Below are positions 43,993 to 51,016 of a DNA stretch of 51,016 nt, in pieces. The notes beneath the pieces are model-generated. The model saw only the letters and a program-made list of their open reading frames with translations. It was not told the DNA's origin and did no database searches. The position numbers and the translations under genes were made by a program. Each line of letters begins with the position of its first letter. Position 1 is the first letter of the stretch. The stretch comes from Streptomyces neyagawaensis (lineage in GTDB: Bacteria > Actinomycetota > Actinomycetes > Streptomycetales > Streptomycetaceae): the NCBI RefSeq assembly GCF_023516595.1, contig NZ_JAMGBG010000172.1, forward strand, positions 1-51,016. Reading direction: 5' to 3'.

Positions 43993-45535
43993 GGATCTCC
44001 TCGAAGGCGCCGTCCAGCGAGCCCTGCTGGGCGTCGAAGAGGCGGCCGCCGGTCAGGTCGGCGATGTGCTCCAGTTCGTCCTTGTCGGAGTCGCCGAAGA
44101 GGATCGGGAAGACGGGGACGCGCCGCTCGGCGGCGGACAGCCCCTGGTAGAAGGCGTCGAAGTCCGCGGGGCTCGCGCCCTCGGTGTTCTCGCCGTCCGT
44201 CATCAGCACGATCGAGGTGAACGTGTCCCGGTCGGCGGCGCCGAGATGCTCGTACGCCTTGCGCAGCGAGGTGTAGATGGCGGTGTCGCCGGAGGCGGAG
44301 AGCCCGCGGGTGTCGGCGCGGATGCCGTCGAGGTCCGCCTTCGGGTCCGACGGCCGGACCACATGGGTCCGCACGCTCTTGACCCCCGACCCGAACGGCA
44401 TCAGCGTGACCTCCTCCCGGTCCCGGAAGTCCCCGGTCAGCTCGGTGAGGGCCTCCTTCAGCCGGTCCAGGCGGTCGCCCTCCATGGAGCCCGACGTGTC
44501 GAGGACGTACACGGTCCTCGACGGGCGGCGCAGCTCGTTCTCGTACGCGTCGAGGAGTCCGTCGGCGACGGAACGGCTGCCGGGGAAGGGGAGTTCACGG
44601 CGCCGGGTGGTGTCGAGGCCGGCGGCGGGGCGGACCGAGGGGACGACCGGGCGGCGCAGGGTCCTCTCGGTGATCAGCCGCTGGGTGTCCGGGGCGCGCA
44701 GGGCGTCGGTGAGGCGGCGTACGTCGTCGCGGACGTCCTTGCCGGTCGACGCGAGGGACGAGAGCGGGTAGTCGGCGGTGACGACCCCGTCGCGCGGGCG
44801 GATCACCGTCAGGTCCTTCCGCGCCTTCAGTACCGACTCGTAGTTGAGCAGCGCGTCGACGTCACCGCGCCGGTCGTACGCCGACGCCAGCCAGCCCGAC
44901 GAGCCCGACGTCAGCTTCTGCCCCTGGAAGAACTCCTTCAGCCGGGGCGTCGCCCGCGCCACGTCCGCGTCGGTGAGCGCGGACTGCGCGTCGGAGAGCC
45001 CGGAGGCCACCGAGACGAGCGTGGAGAAACCGGAGTTGGAGCGGGCCGGGTCCGTCATGCCGTACGTGAGGTCGCCGTCCGCGACGGCCTTCTCGATGTC
45101 CGACCAGGAGACGCGGTCCGGCTTCCAGCCCAGCTTCCGCGCGGTCGCGTCCTTCACACCGATCGCCACCGGGCTGGACATCACCGGCGTCTCGGACACG
45201 ACCTGCTGCGCCGCGTCCGGGCGCAGCCGCAGATAGTCGTTGGACGACAGCCAGACGGCGTCGTACACGCCCTTTGCCCGCCCCTCGGCGAGCAGTTCGA
45301 CGGCGTCCAGGGTGCCCATGTAGGTGGGCCGCACCCGGAGGCCCGTGTCCTTCTCGACGCGCTCCAGCACCGGCTTCATGTCGGCGAGTTCGCTGGAGGC
45401 GAGGACGCGCAGGGTGCCGGGGATGTAGGTGTTCGGGTCGGAAGGGGTGCCGGTGGCGGTCGTGCATCCGGCCGCCGAGAGGGCCAGCGCGAGGGCCGCG
45501 GCCGTGCCGCGGGAGACCGAGAGGGTCCGTCTCAT
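43979..45535 (-). CDS. Solute-binding/vWA lipoprotein
   Basis: This encodes a 518-residue lipoprotein with lipobox LSAAGC (cysteine at about residue 24). Residues 35-300 resemble an ABC-type periplasmic substrate-binding domain: LRVLASSELADMKPVLERVE, VYDAVWLSSNDYLRL, YGMTDPARSNSGFSTLVSVA. Residues about 335-515 form a vWA domain with the MIDAS motif in VYVLDTSGSMEGD, TAIYTSLRKAYEHL, and IVLMTDGENTEG. Tethered outside the membrane, it could bind a ligand and pass the signal to TelA and its partners. ATG overlaps the TelA stop by 4 bp, and its own stop overlaps the next gene. Confidence 0.9.
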   Translation of the reverse strand: MRRTLSVSRGTAAALALALSAAGCTTATGTPSDPNTYIPGTLRVLASSELADMKPVLERVEKDTGLRVRPTYMGTLDAVELLAEGRAKGVYDAVWLSSNDYLRLRPDAAQQVVSETPVMSSPVAIGVKDATARKLGWKPDRVSWSDIEKAVADGDLTYGMTDPARSNSGFSTLVSVASGLSDAQSALTDADVARATPRLKEFFQGQKLTSGSSGWLASAYDRRGDVDALLNYESVLKARKDLTVIRPRDGVVTADYPLSSLASTGKDVRDDVRRLTDALRAPDTQRLITERTLRRPVVPSVRPAAGLDTTRRRELPFPGSRSVADGLLDAYENELRRPSRTVYVLDTSGSMEGDRLDRLKEALTELTGDFRDREEVTLMPFGSGVKSVRTHVVRPSDPKADLDGIRADTRGLSASGDTAIYTSLRKAYEHLGAADRDTFTSIVLMTDGENTEGASPADFDAFYQGLSAAERRVPVFPILFGDSDKDELEHIADLTGGRLFDAQQGSLDGAFEEIRGYQ

Positions 45536-46698
45536 ACGAGGCCACCCCCTTCGAGGGCGCCCTGCGCGCGGCTGCGCTCCAAGTAGCGTCCGGCGTACTG
45601 GAGTTCGGCCGTCAGGGACTCCACCGTCGCGGCCATGGTCTCCGTCGCCTGCGCCTTGTACGTGTCGATGGTGTCGAGGGTGCGGTAGATCTGCTGGAAG
45701 GCCGAGCGGAGCGTCTCCGCGCCGACGGCCGGGTCGGCGGCGATGCGCTGGATCTCGCCGCTCTGGGTGGCGAGCATCTCGGCGTTGCCGCGGATGAGGT
45801 CCTCGGTGGTGCCGCGCAACGCGTTGACCTGGTCGACGACCTTGCGCTGCGTGTCGAGGGCGGAGGCCAGCATCACGGAGATGCGCAGCGCCGAGACCGT
45901 GGTCGTGGCGGCCCGGTCGACGCCCTTGATCAGTTCCTCGTTGTTGCGGCGGACGACGTCCATGGCCAGATAGCCCTGGGCGCAGACGGCCAGCTGGGTG
46001 AGCAGATCCTGGTGCTTCTGCCGGACGGGGAAGAGGACGTCGGCGCGCAGGGTGTCGGCCTGCTGCGGGTCGGCGGCGACGATGTGCGCCTCGATGGCCG
46101 TGTCCAGGGCCTCGGTGAGGACCACGTACTCCTGGAGCTTGCCCATGGTCTCCCACAGGCGGACCCGCTCCGTCTGCAACGCGGCGCTGTCCCGGCGCAG
46201 TTCGTCCTGCCCGCCGCGCAGCGACCCCACGATGCGGTTCAGGGTGCCCTGCGCGGTGGCGTACTTGGCGACGTGGTCCCGCAGCCGGTTGCCGCCCGGC
46301 AGCCGGGACAGGAACTTGCGGCCCTTGCCGGCGGGCAGGTCCCGCGGGTCCAGGTCCTCGACCACGCGCCGCAGTTCGACGAGCGAGCCGGCGACCTGCG
46401 ACTGGGCGTCCCCGCCCTTGTCGGGCAGGCTGCGGACGGTGCGCTCCAGCATGCGGTTGGACTGTGCGGCGGCGGTACGCATCTCGCCCGCGCCGAGCGC
46501 CGCGATCTCCCCGACCTTCCCCGCGAACTCCGGCGACCGGGCGTCGAGCGCGGCCAGCGAGCGGACGTACTCCTCGGCCTTCCTGGCCATGTCCGACCGT
46601 ACGGACTCCTCGACCGGTACCAGGCCGCCGGCCTTCTCCCGGGGCACGGCCGCGACCGGCTCGGGCGGGGTGAGGGTGAAGCTGTCTTCCGTTGTCAT
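45532..46698 (-). CDS. TelA/KlaA/YaaN family toxic-anion resistance protein
   Basis: This encodes a 388-residue, almost wholly helical, soluble protein. Diagnostic stretches are LRELVEDLDPRDLP-like VVEDLDPRDLPAGKGRKFLS, YATAQGTLNRIVGSLRGGQD, ALQTERVRLWETMGKLQEY, and QHAIAVYLAMDVV-like CAQGYLAMDVVRRNNEELI K. TelA proteins were named for tellurite resistance, but in most bacteria they link to envelope stress and membrane-targeting drugs. The ATG at 46698 follows GGGGGAA. The gene is second in an operon between two solute-binding-like proteins, and faces a vWA-PP2C-kinase triad. Confidence 0.92.
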   Translation of the reverse strand: MTTEDSFTLTPPEPVAAVPREKAGGLVPVEESVRSDMARKAEEYVRSLAALDARSPEFAGKVGEIAALGAGEMRTAAAQSNRMLERTVRSLPDKGGDAQSQVAGSLVELRRVVEDLDPRDLPAGKGRKFLSRLPGGNRLRDHVAKYATAQGTLNRIVGSLRGGQDELRRDSAALQTERVRLWETMGKLQEYVVLTEALDTAIEAHIVAADPQQADTLRADVLFPVRQKHQDLLTQLAVCAQGYLAMDVVRRNNEELIKGVDRAATTTVSALRISVMLASALDTQRKVVDQVNALRGTTEDLIRGNAEMLATQSGEIQRIAADPAVGAETLRSAFQQIYRTLDTIDTYKAQATETMAATVESLTAELQYAGRYLERSRAQGALEGGGLV

Positions 46699-46718
46699 GA
46701 GTGGTGTTCCCCCGTGGT

Positions 46719-47792
46719 TCAGCGGCCCCGCGCCCGGCGCGCCATCTCGTGCAGCACCTCTGAGGTGGGCACGGGCGCCTGCCGGACGGTGAGCCGAGGC
46801 GTCAGATATGTGGTGAGGCCGGCCGTCGCCGCCGTGAACTCCTTCGCCGAGCCCTGCGGCCGGAACCCGTGCCGGGCCGCCAGGCGGCGCAACTCAGGGT
46901 CCGTGCCGAGCAGTTCACCGAGGGCGCGGCCCTCGTCGGTGACGGGCACGACGGTGTGGTCACTGTTGACGGTGGTGTCCGGGTAGAGGACGACCAGGTC
47001 GTCGACCTTCTGGCCGTCGGCGAGCAGGGCGGCGACCTGGGACTCGTAGACGAGGACGAGGGGGTTGCCGACTCCGCTGACGAAGTCGCGGAACGCCGCG
47101 TCGCTGCTCGGCTGCTGGGCGCCCTGGACGCTGATCAGCTCGTGCAGGAGGGGCGCGGTCCTCTTGATGTCCGCCTCGCTCGCGACGACCCGTCCGTCAT
47201 TGGCGACGTTGGAGGCCGCGGCGAGATAGAGGGCCCCCGAGCTGGAACTGGTCGGGTCGGTCGTGGCGATGTAGAGAAGCCCCGACAACTCGCCGTACTT
47301 GTCGGCCCCCTTGAGCTGCTGCCAGGTGCGGCCGGCCTCGGCCGCCTTCAGGTGGGCGTCCATGTCGAGGACACCGCGGTCGTTGTCCAGCGTGGCCAGC
47401 CCGTTCCGGCTCAAGACCTCGGCGGCGCCCCGGTGGGCGACCACGACGAGGGGCGAGTAGAAGGGGCGGGGCAGCGGTTCGCGTACCCGGTACTTCTCGG
47501 CCAGTTCGTCGGCGGGGGCCTTGCTGGAGGGGAAGGCGAAGTCGTACCCCTTCAGGTCCAGCCCGTCCATGGCCCAGGAGCCCGATGTCTCCGTCTTCAC
47601 GGTGTAGCCCTCGGCGGCCAGGGCCTTCACCACCTCCGGGTCGGCGAAGAACTCCGCCTTCTCCGACCCGATCACTCCTCGCACGGTCTTCGTTGCCGTG
47701 CTCGTGTCCCCGGTGTCCCGGCCCGCCACGACGGCTGCCACCACGCCGCCGATCAGCAGGACCGCGAGGACGATCCCTGCGATGCGTCTCAC
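46719..47792 (-). CDS. Membrane-anchored solute-binding-like protein
   Basis: This encodes 357 residues with an N-terminal membrane anchor or signal (RRIAGIVLAVLLIGGVVAAV VAGR) and no lipobox. The outer part resembles type 2 periplasmic binding proteins: VRGVIGSEKAEFFADPEVVK, GYDFAFPSSKAPADEL, YIATTDPTSSSSGALYLAAA, and VLVYESQVAALLADGQKVD D. No transporter gene is nearby, so it is more likely a sensor than an uptake protein. The GTG at 47790-47792 is taken as start because the frame upstream runs into the repeat field. It is the first gene of the TelA operon. Confidence 0.84.
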   Translation of the reverse strand: MRRIAGIVLAVLLIGGVVAAVVAGRDTGDTSTATKTVRGVIGSEKAEFFADPEVVKALAAEGYTVKTETSGSWAMDGLDLKGYDFAFPSSKAPADELAEKYRVREPLPRPFYSPLVVVAHRGAAEVLSRNGLATLDNDRGVLDMDAHLKAAEAGRTWQQLKGADKYGELSGLLYIATTDPTSSSSGALYLAAASNVANDGRVVASEADIKRTAPLLHELISVQGAQQPSSDAAFRDFVSGVGNPLVLVYESQVAALLADGQKVDDLVVLYPDTTVNSDHTVVPVTDEGRALGELLGTDPELRRLAARHGFRPQGSAKEFTAATAGLTTYLTPRLTVRQAPVPTSEVLHEMARRARGR

Positions 47793-48631
47793 ACCGGGGA
47801 GCGTGCTCCCGGAACCCAACGTTCCCGGGCGGGGCGGATGAACACGGGGTGAAGCCGCCGTCCCGGAACACAACCGGAACGGACACCGCCGCTCCGGGGG
47901 AAGGGGGGCGGCTACGAGGGGAGGGGGAGCCGGGCGTGGCGTGCGCCCGCGTCTCACGGACCCGTCCCGGGGGCCCACCCTCGGGGGCGGGGGCCGGGGC
48001 TGCGTGGCGGAGGCGGCGCGGTGTTCGGTGTCGGGCTGGGGCCGCGAGGCGAGGCAGTAGCGGTCTGGGGGCCAGGGCTGGGGCTGGGGCTGGGGCCGCG
48101 TGGCGGGTCGGCCATGGTGTTCGTGTCGGGCTGGGGCCGCGAGGCGAGGCGGTAGCGGTCTGGGGACCAGGGCCGGGGCCGGGGCTGCGTGGCGGGGCGG
48201 TCGCGGTGTTCGGTGTCGTGCCGGGAGCCGGGCGTGGCGTGCGCCCGCGTCTCACGGGCCCGTCCCGGGGGGCACCCTCCGGGGCCCGTCCCGGGGGGCC
48301 ACCCTCGGGGGCGGGGGCGGAGGCGGAGGCGGCGCGGTGTTCGGCGTCGTGCCGGGGGCCGCGAGGTGAGGCGGCCATGGTGTTCGGCGTCGTGCCGGGG
48401 GCCGCGAGGTGAGGCGGCCATGGTGTTCGGCGTCGGGCTGGGGCCGCATGGTGGAGCGGTCGTGGTTCTGGGGGCCGGGCCGGGGGCCGCGTGGCGGGGC
48501 GGTCGCAGGGTGGGGCCGGAGGATTGTGGCGCCCGGTCCGCGCGTCGCTGCGGGTGCACGCGGACCGGGGCCGTCCGGGGGAGCCGGGGCTCGGGGTGAG
48601 CCCCCGGCTCGGGGGTGTGCCGGGCCCTACG
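47793..48631. repeat. GC-rich degenerate repeat field with exact 43-bp tandem pair
   Basis: About 840 bp contain no credible gene. The sequence is built from variants of a unit beginning GGTGTTCGG(C/T)GTCG and ending near GAGGCGGCCAT. Two units, 48336-48378 and 48379-48421, are identical 43-bp tandem copies. Related units begin near 48020, 48117, 48205 and 48422. Another segment of about 60 bp, running from GAGCCGGGCGTGGCG to CCCACCCTCGGGGG, occurs at about 47928 and, with an insertion, at about 48229. All frames through it are low-complexity. Confidence 0.8.
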
Positions 48632-49087
48632 TCAGTAGGCGGCCAGCTCGCGGTCGGCGAGGGGCTCGGCGGAGGTGCGGGCATCGACGCGCTCGGCGGC
48701 GGCGTGGGCGTCCATGCGCTCGGCGGCCAGGATCGCGGCCGCGGTGTCGGCGCGGGAGGCGGCGACGACGAGGGCGCGCCCCGCGAGGGCGTGGGCGCGC
48801 CGGTGGAGCCCGGCGGCATCCCGGTCGTGCCCACCGGCCGGCGCGGAGGAGCGGACGGGCGGAAGGCCGCCGCGCAGCCGGGCCACCTGCTCGGACAGTC
48901 GCTCGGCGGCCGTGTCGAGGTCGGCGGCGGGGGTGAGCGCGCGGAGCTCGTCGGTCGTCGCGAGCAGGGCGGCCAGATGGCCGGCGAGCTGGATGTCCAG
49001 CTCCTCCTCGCGTGAACGGTGGGGGTAGTCGGGCGAGGTCGTCGCGGCCATCGTGTGGACCGACTTGGTGCGGATCGGCTCGTACAT
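48632..49087 (-). CDS. Small helical protein of unknown function
   Basis: This encodes 151 residues, Ala-rich and almost all helical. Segments include EELDIQLAGHLAALLATTDE, LRALTPAADLDTAAERLSEQ, HRRAHALAGRALVVAASRAD, and AAAILAAERMDAHAAAERVD. The N terminus (MYEPIRTKSVHTMAATTSPD) is hydrophilic. There is no signal or membrane helix. GGAGG lies 7 bp before the ATG at 49087, which gives good confidence in the start. No family was recognised, and the neighbouring aminotransferase gives no clear functional link. The region upstream (49088-49140) contains the AT-richer segment TACATTAGATTCC, a plausible promoter. Confidence 0.78.
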   Translation of the reverse strand: MYEPIRTKSVHTMAATTSPDYPHRSREEELDIQLAGHLAALLATTDELRALTPAADLDTAAERLSEQVARLRGGLPPVRSSAPAGGHDRDAAGLHRRAHALAGRALVVAASRADTAAAILAAERMDAHAAAERVDARTSAEPLADRELAAY

Positions 49088-49179
49088 GGGATGGCCTCCA
49101 AGCTCGCTCTCGGAGAACCAGCCTACATTAGATTCCGTCTAAAGTTGAGCGACGTCCGGAAGCCTTCCGGGGGAGTGCG

Positions 49180-50391
49180 TCACGGCTGGCCGTAGCCGTC
49201 CAGGAAGTTCCCGATCCGGGTGATCGCCGACCTCAGATCGGCCACGGTCGGCAGGGTCACCACACGGAAGTGATCCGGCTCGGGCCAGTTGAAGCCGGTG
49301 CCCTGGACGACCATGATCTTCTCCTGGCGGAGCAGGTCGAGGACCATCCGCCGGTCGTCCTTGATCTTGAAGACATCGGGGTCGAGCCGCGGGAACAGAT
49401 ACAGCGCCCCCTTCGGCTTCACGCACGACACCCCGGGGATCTGCGTCAGCAGTTCGTAGGCGACGTCCCGCTGCTCCTTCAGGCGCCCGCCGGGCAGCAC
49501 CAGATCGTTGATCGTCTGGCGTCCGCTGAGCGCGGCGACCACGCCGTGCTGGCCCGGCATGTTGGCGCACAGCCGCATGTTCGCCAGGATCGTCAGGCCC
49601 TCGATGTAGGAGTCGGCGTGCGCGCGCGGGCCGGAGATCGACATCCATCCGACGCGGTAGCCCGCGACCCGGTACGCCTTCGACATGCCGTTGAAGGTCA
49701 GCGTCAGCAGATCCGGGGCCACCGCGGCGGTCGGGATGTGCGTGGCGCCGTCGTAGAGGATCTTGTCGTAGATCTCGTCCGAGCAGACGAGGAGGTTGTG
49801 GCGGCGCGCGATGTCCGTCAGCCCCCGGATCATCGCCTCGTCGTACACCGCGCCCGTCGGGTTGTTGGGGTTGATGATGACGATCGCCTTGGTGCGGTCG
49901 GTGACCTTGCGCTCGATGTCCGCGAGGTCCGGCATCCAGTCGGACTGCTCGTCGCAGCGGTAGTGCACCGCCGTGCCGCCGGACAGCGAGACCGCCGCCG
50001 TCCACAGCGGATAGTCCGGGGCCGGTACGAGCACCTCGTCGCCGTCGTCCAGCAGGCCCTGCATCGCCATGACGATCAGCTCGGAGACACCGTTGCCGAT
50101 GAAGACGTGCTCGACGTCCGTCTCGATACCGAGGGTCTGGTTGTGCATGACGACCGCCCGGCGCGCCGCCAGGAGGCCCTTCGCGTCGCCGTAGCCATGG
50201 GCGGACGACACATTGCGGAGGATGTCCTCCAGGATCTCCGGCGGGCACTCGAAGCCGAAGGCGGCCGGATTGCCCGTGTTCAGCTTGAGGATGCGGTGAC
50301 CGGCAGCCTCCAGCCGCATCGCCTCCTCGAGCACCGGGCCCCGGATCTCGTAACAGACGTTGGCGAGCTTGGTCGACTGGATCACCTGCAT
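49180..50391 (-). CDS. Pyridoxal-phosphate aminotransferase (alanine transaminase type)
   Basis: This encodes a 403-residue class I/II aminotransferase. It starts with SKLANVCYEIRGPVLEEAMR, typical of the AlaA/alanine-synthesising transaminase group. PLP contacts are visible: GNGVSELIVMAMQGLLDDGD, INPNNPTGAVYDEA, CSDEIYDKILYDG, and the Schiff-base lysine in TFNGMSKAYRVAGYRVGW. The C terminus contains QGTGFNWPEPDHFRVVTLP with the carboxylate-binding arginine. Substrate preference cannot be fixed by eye; alanine/pyruvate with glutamate is the best guess. It starts at ATG 50391 with a weak ribosome-binding site. An inverted repeat lies in its leader. Confidence 0.93.
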   Translation of the reverse strand: MQVIQSTKLANVCYEIRGPVLEEAMRLEAAGHRILKLNTGNPAAFGFECPPEILEDILRNVSSAHGYGDAKGLLAARRAVVMHNQTLGIETDVEHVFIGNGVSELIVMAMQGLLDDGDEVLVPAPDYPLWTAAVSLSGGTAVHYRCDEQSDWMPDLADIERKVTDRTKAIVIINPNNPTGAVYDEAMIRGLTDIARRHNLLVCSDEIYDKILYDGATHIPTAAVAPDLLTLTFNGMSKAYRVAGYRVGWMSISGPRAHADSYIEGLTILANMRLCANMPGQHGVVAALSGRQTINDLVLPGGRLKEQRDVAYELLTQIPGVSCVKPKGALYLFPRLDPDVFKIKDDRRMVLDLLRQEKIMVVQGTGFNWPEPDHFRVVTLPTVADLRSAITRIGNFLDGYGQP

Positions 50392-50403
50392 GTCCGTGAG
50401 CTT

Positions 50404-50430
50404 ACGACCCGGTAACGGCTCGTGGGTCGT
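50404..50430 (-). promoter_or_regulatory. Inverted repeat in aminotransferase leader
   Basis: ACGACCC (50404-50410) and GGGTCGT (50424-50430) form a perfect 7-bp repeat around 13 bp, 13 bp upstream of the aminotransferase ATG. A TATAGC in the minus direction at about 50456-50461 may be a -10 element. The repeat could be an operator overlapping the transcript start. Confidence 0.35.
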
Positions 50431-50574
50431 GTTTTCCACCACGTGAGACCCGTCGCTATACGCCGAAATGTTCCTCCGCTGTCCCTCGGCGCCACTCCTC
50501 CCTAGAATCCGCCCCCAGGTCCGGCCGCCCCCCACACGGTTCCAGGCCACATGAGATGAAGAGAAGAAAAAGCG

Positions 50575-51016
50575 GTGAATGGGGCGAATCGGGTGAACGG
50601 GGCGAACGGTGTGAACGATGTGGATCGGGACGGTGAGGCCGCCCAGGAGCCGCCGAACGTGTACCACCCGCTCGGCGACCCCTCCACGGTGCCCGCCTAC
50701 GACGGCTTGCCCGACCCCGCCGCCGCCCACGGCTGGCAGAACGCCTACGACGACACCGTGCAGCTGGACGAGCTGGTGCTCGACGACCTCCGGGGGACCC
50801 CCGACGGAACCGGCACCCCGCCCGCCATGGGCGCGGCCGGGGCCGCGGCTCCGACCGGTCCGGCTGACGGGTCGTACGGGGCCGACGCCCACGGGCACGC
50901 CGACCCCTACGCGCCGGACGGGTCGTACCCCCTCGGCGGCGTGGACCCCGGCGGACGTCGCGCCCGGCCGTCCGGCGGCCGGCGGGCCACGCTCGGCCGC
51001 CGCCGCGCCCGGCGGC
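50575..51016 (+). CDS. Low-complexity N terminus of a protein truncated by window end
   Basis: About 147 residues are visible, and no stop is reached. The start is probably GTG at 50575, with GTG 50593 in frame. The sequence is VNGANRVNGANGVNDV, then an acidic Pro/Gly/Tyr-rich disordered part (PPNVYHPLGDPSTVPAYDGL, DDTVQLDELVLDDLRG) and a basic Arg-rich end (GRRARPSGGRRATLGRRRAR R). In Streptomyces, such an arginine-rich stretch after a disordered tail often precedes a transmembrane helix, but that is beyond the window. The function cannot be assigned. TAGAAT at 50503-50508 is a plausible -10 element. It is divergent from the aminotransferase. Confidence 0.7.
   Translation, partial: MNGANRVNGANGVNDVDRDGEAAQEPPNVYHPLGDPSTVPAYDGLPDPAAAHGWQNAYDDTVQLDELVLDDLRGTPDGTGTPPAMGAAGAAAPTGPADGSYGADAHGHADPYAPDGSYPLGGVDPGGRRARPSGGRRATLGRRRARR

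Noticed and set aside
43943..45586. 547-codon plus-strand frame opposite the solute-binding/vWA lipoprotein
   Set aside because: The lipobox and MIDAS motifs on the minus strand make that the real gene; the plus frame is Arg/Gly/Val-rich noise.
47197..49101. 634-codon minus-strand frame through the repeat field and the binding-protein gene
   Set aside because: The product is Pro/Arg low-complexity and conflicts with two real genes; the repeats explain the open frame.
50556..50636. Short plus-strand reading frame (MKRRKSGEWGESG...) in front of the last gene
   Set aside because: It is a shadow of the GTGAA(T/C)GGGGCGAA repeats at the start of the real frame; there is no sign of a leader peptide function.

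Overview
The window is chromosomal DNA from a high-GC actinobacterium, almost certainly a Streptomyces. The reasons are very strong G/C bias at third codon positions, frequent GTG and TTG starts, mycothiol chemistry (Mca), actinobacterial GreA and GTP-dependent PEP carboxykinase, a Tat-exported amidase, and many small actinobacterial families such as DUF4307, SHOCT and GAP. No rRNA, tRNA, CRISPR array, transposase or integrase was recognised. Annotation is from reading motifs only; no database search was possible.

1-9.2 kb is housekeeping-like. It holds the 3' part of a cystathionine gamma-synthase/lyase, a divergent sigma-factor-like gene overlapping a small membrane-protein gene, a 20-21 bp tandem repeat, a MarR regulator divergent from threonine dehydratase (ilvA), a DrrAB-like ABC exporter with a palindrome in its promoter spacer, rifampin ADP-ribosyltransferase (arr), greA, a DUF4307 protein, and mca with a small membrane protein. 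9.3-18 kb holds a 1081-residue STAND ATPase (NB-ARC plus TPR), an ArsR-like regulator with a likely operator, two secreted peptidoglycan-binding proteins next to a Tat-exported amidase, and a YyaL/DUF255 thioredoxin-fold protein.

18.2-24.9 kb is a four-gene, translationally coupled operon. It encodes a processive-type GT2, a GT39 polyprenol-phosphate-sugar transferase, a DPM1-like GT2 fused to GtrA, and a secreted copper radical oxidase with the galactose-oxidase ligand set plus an Excalibur-like tail. It reads as a pathway that builds, decorates and oxidises a surface glycan. A secreted protein of unknown function and PEP carboxykinase follow. 29-36.5 kb holds a hemolysin III-type membrane protein, a TetR regulator, a ThiS/Mut7-C protein, and a run of small membrane, SHOCT and DUF genes of stress-cassette character.

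36.6-47.8 kb is the most unusual part: two operons meeting tail to tail with 4 bp between stop codons. The plus-strand set is a Ser/Thr kinase, a YbjN-like protein with an octapeptide repeat, a type I membrane protein, and a vWA / PP2C / kinase-like triad of TerY-P (YegL-YegK-YegI) type. The minus-strand set is a solute-binding-like protein, TelA, a solute-binding/vWA lipoprotein and an XpaC-like membrane protein. Together they look like a phospho-signalling and envelope-stress island without TerD-type proteins. 47.8-51 kb has a GC-rich degenerate repeat field, a small conserved protein, an alanine-type aminotransferase, and the start of a low-complexity protein cut by the window edge.
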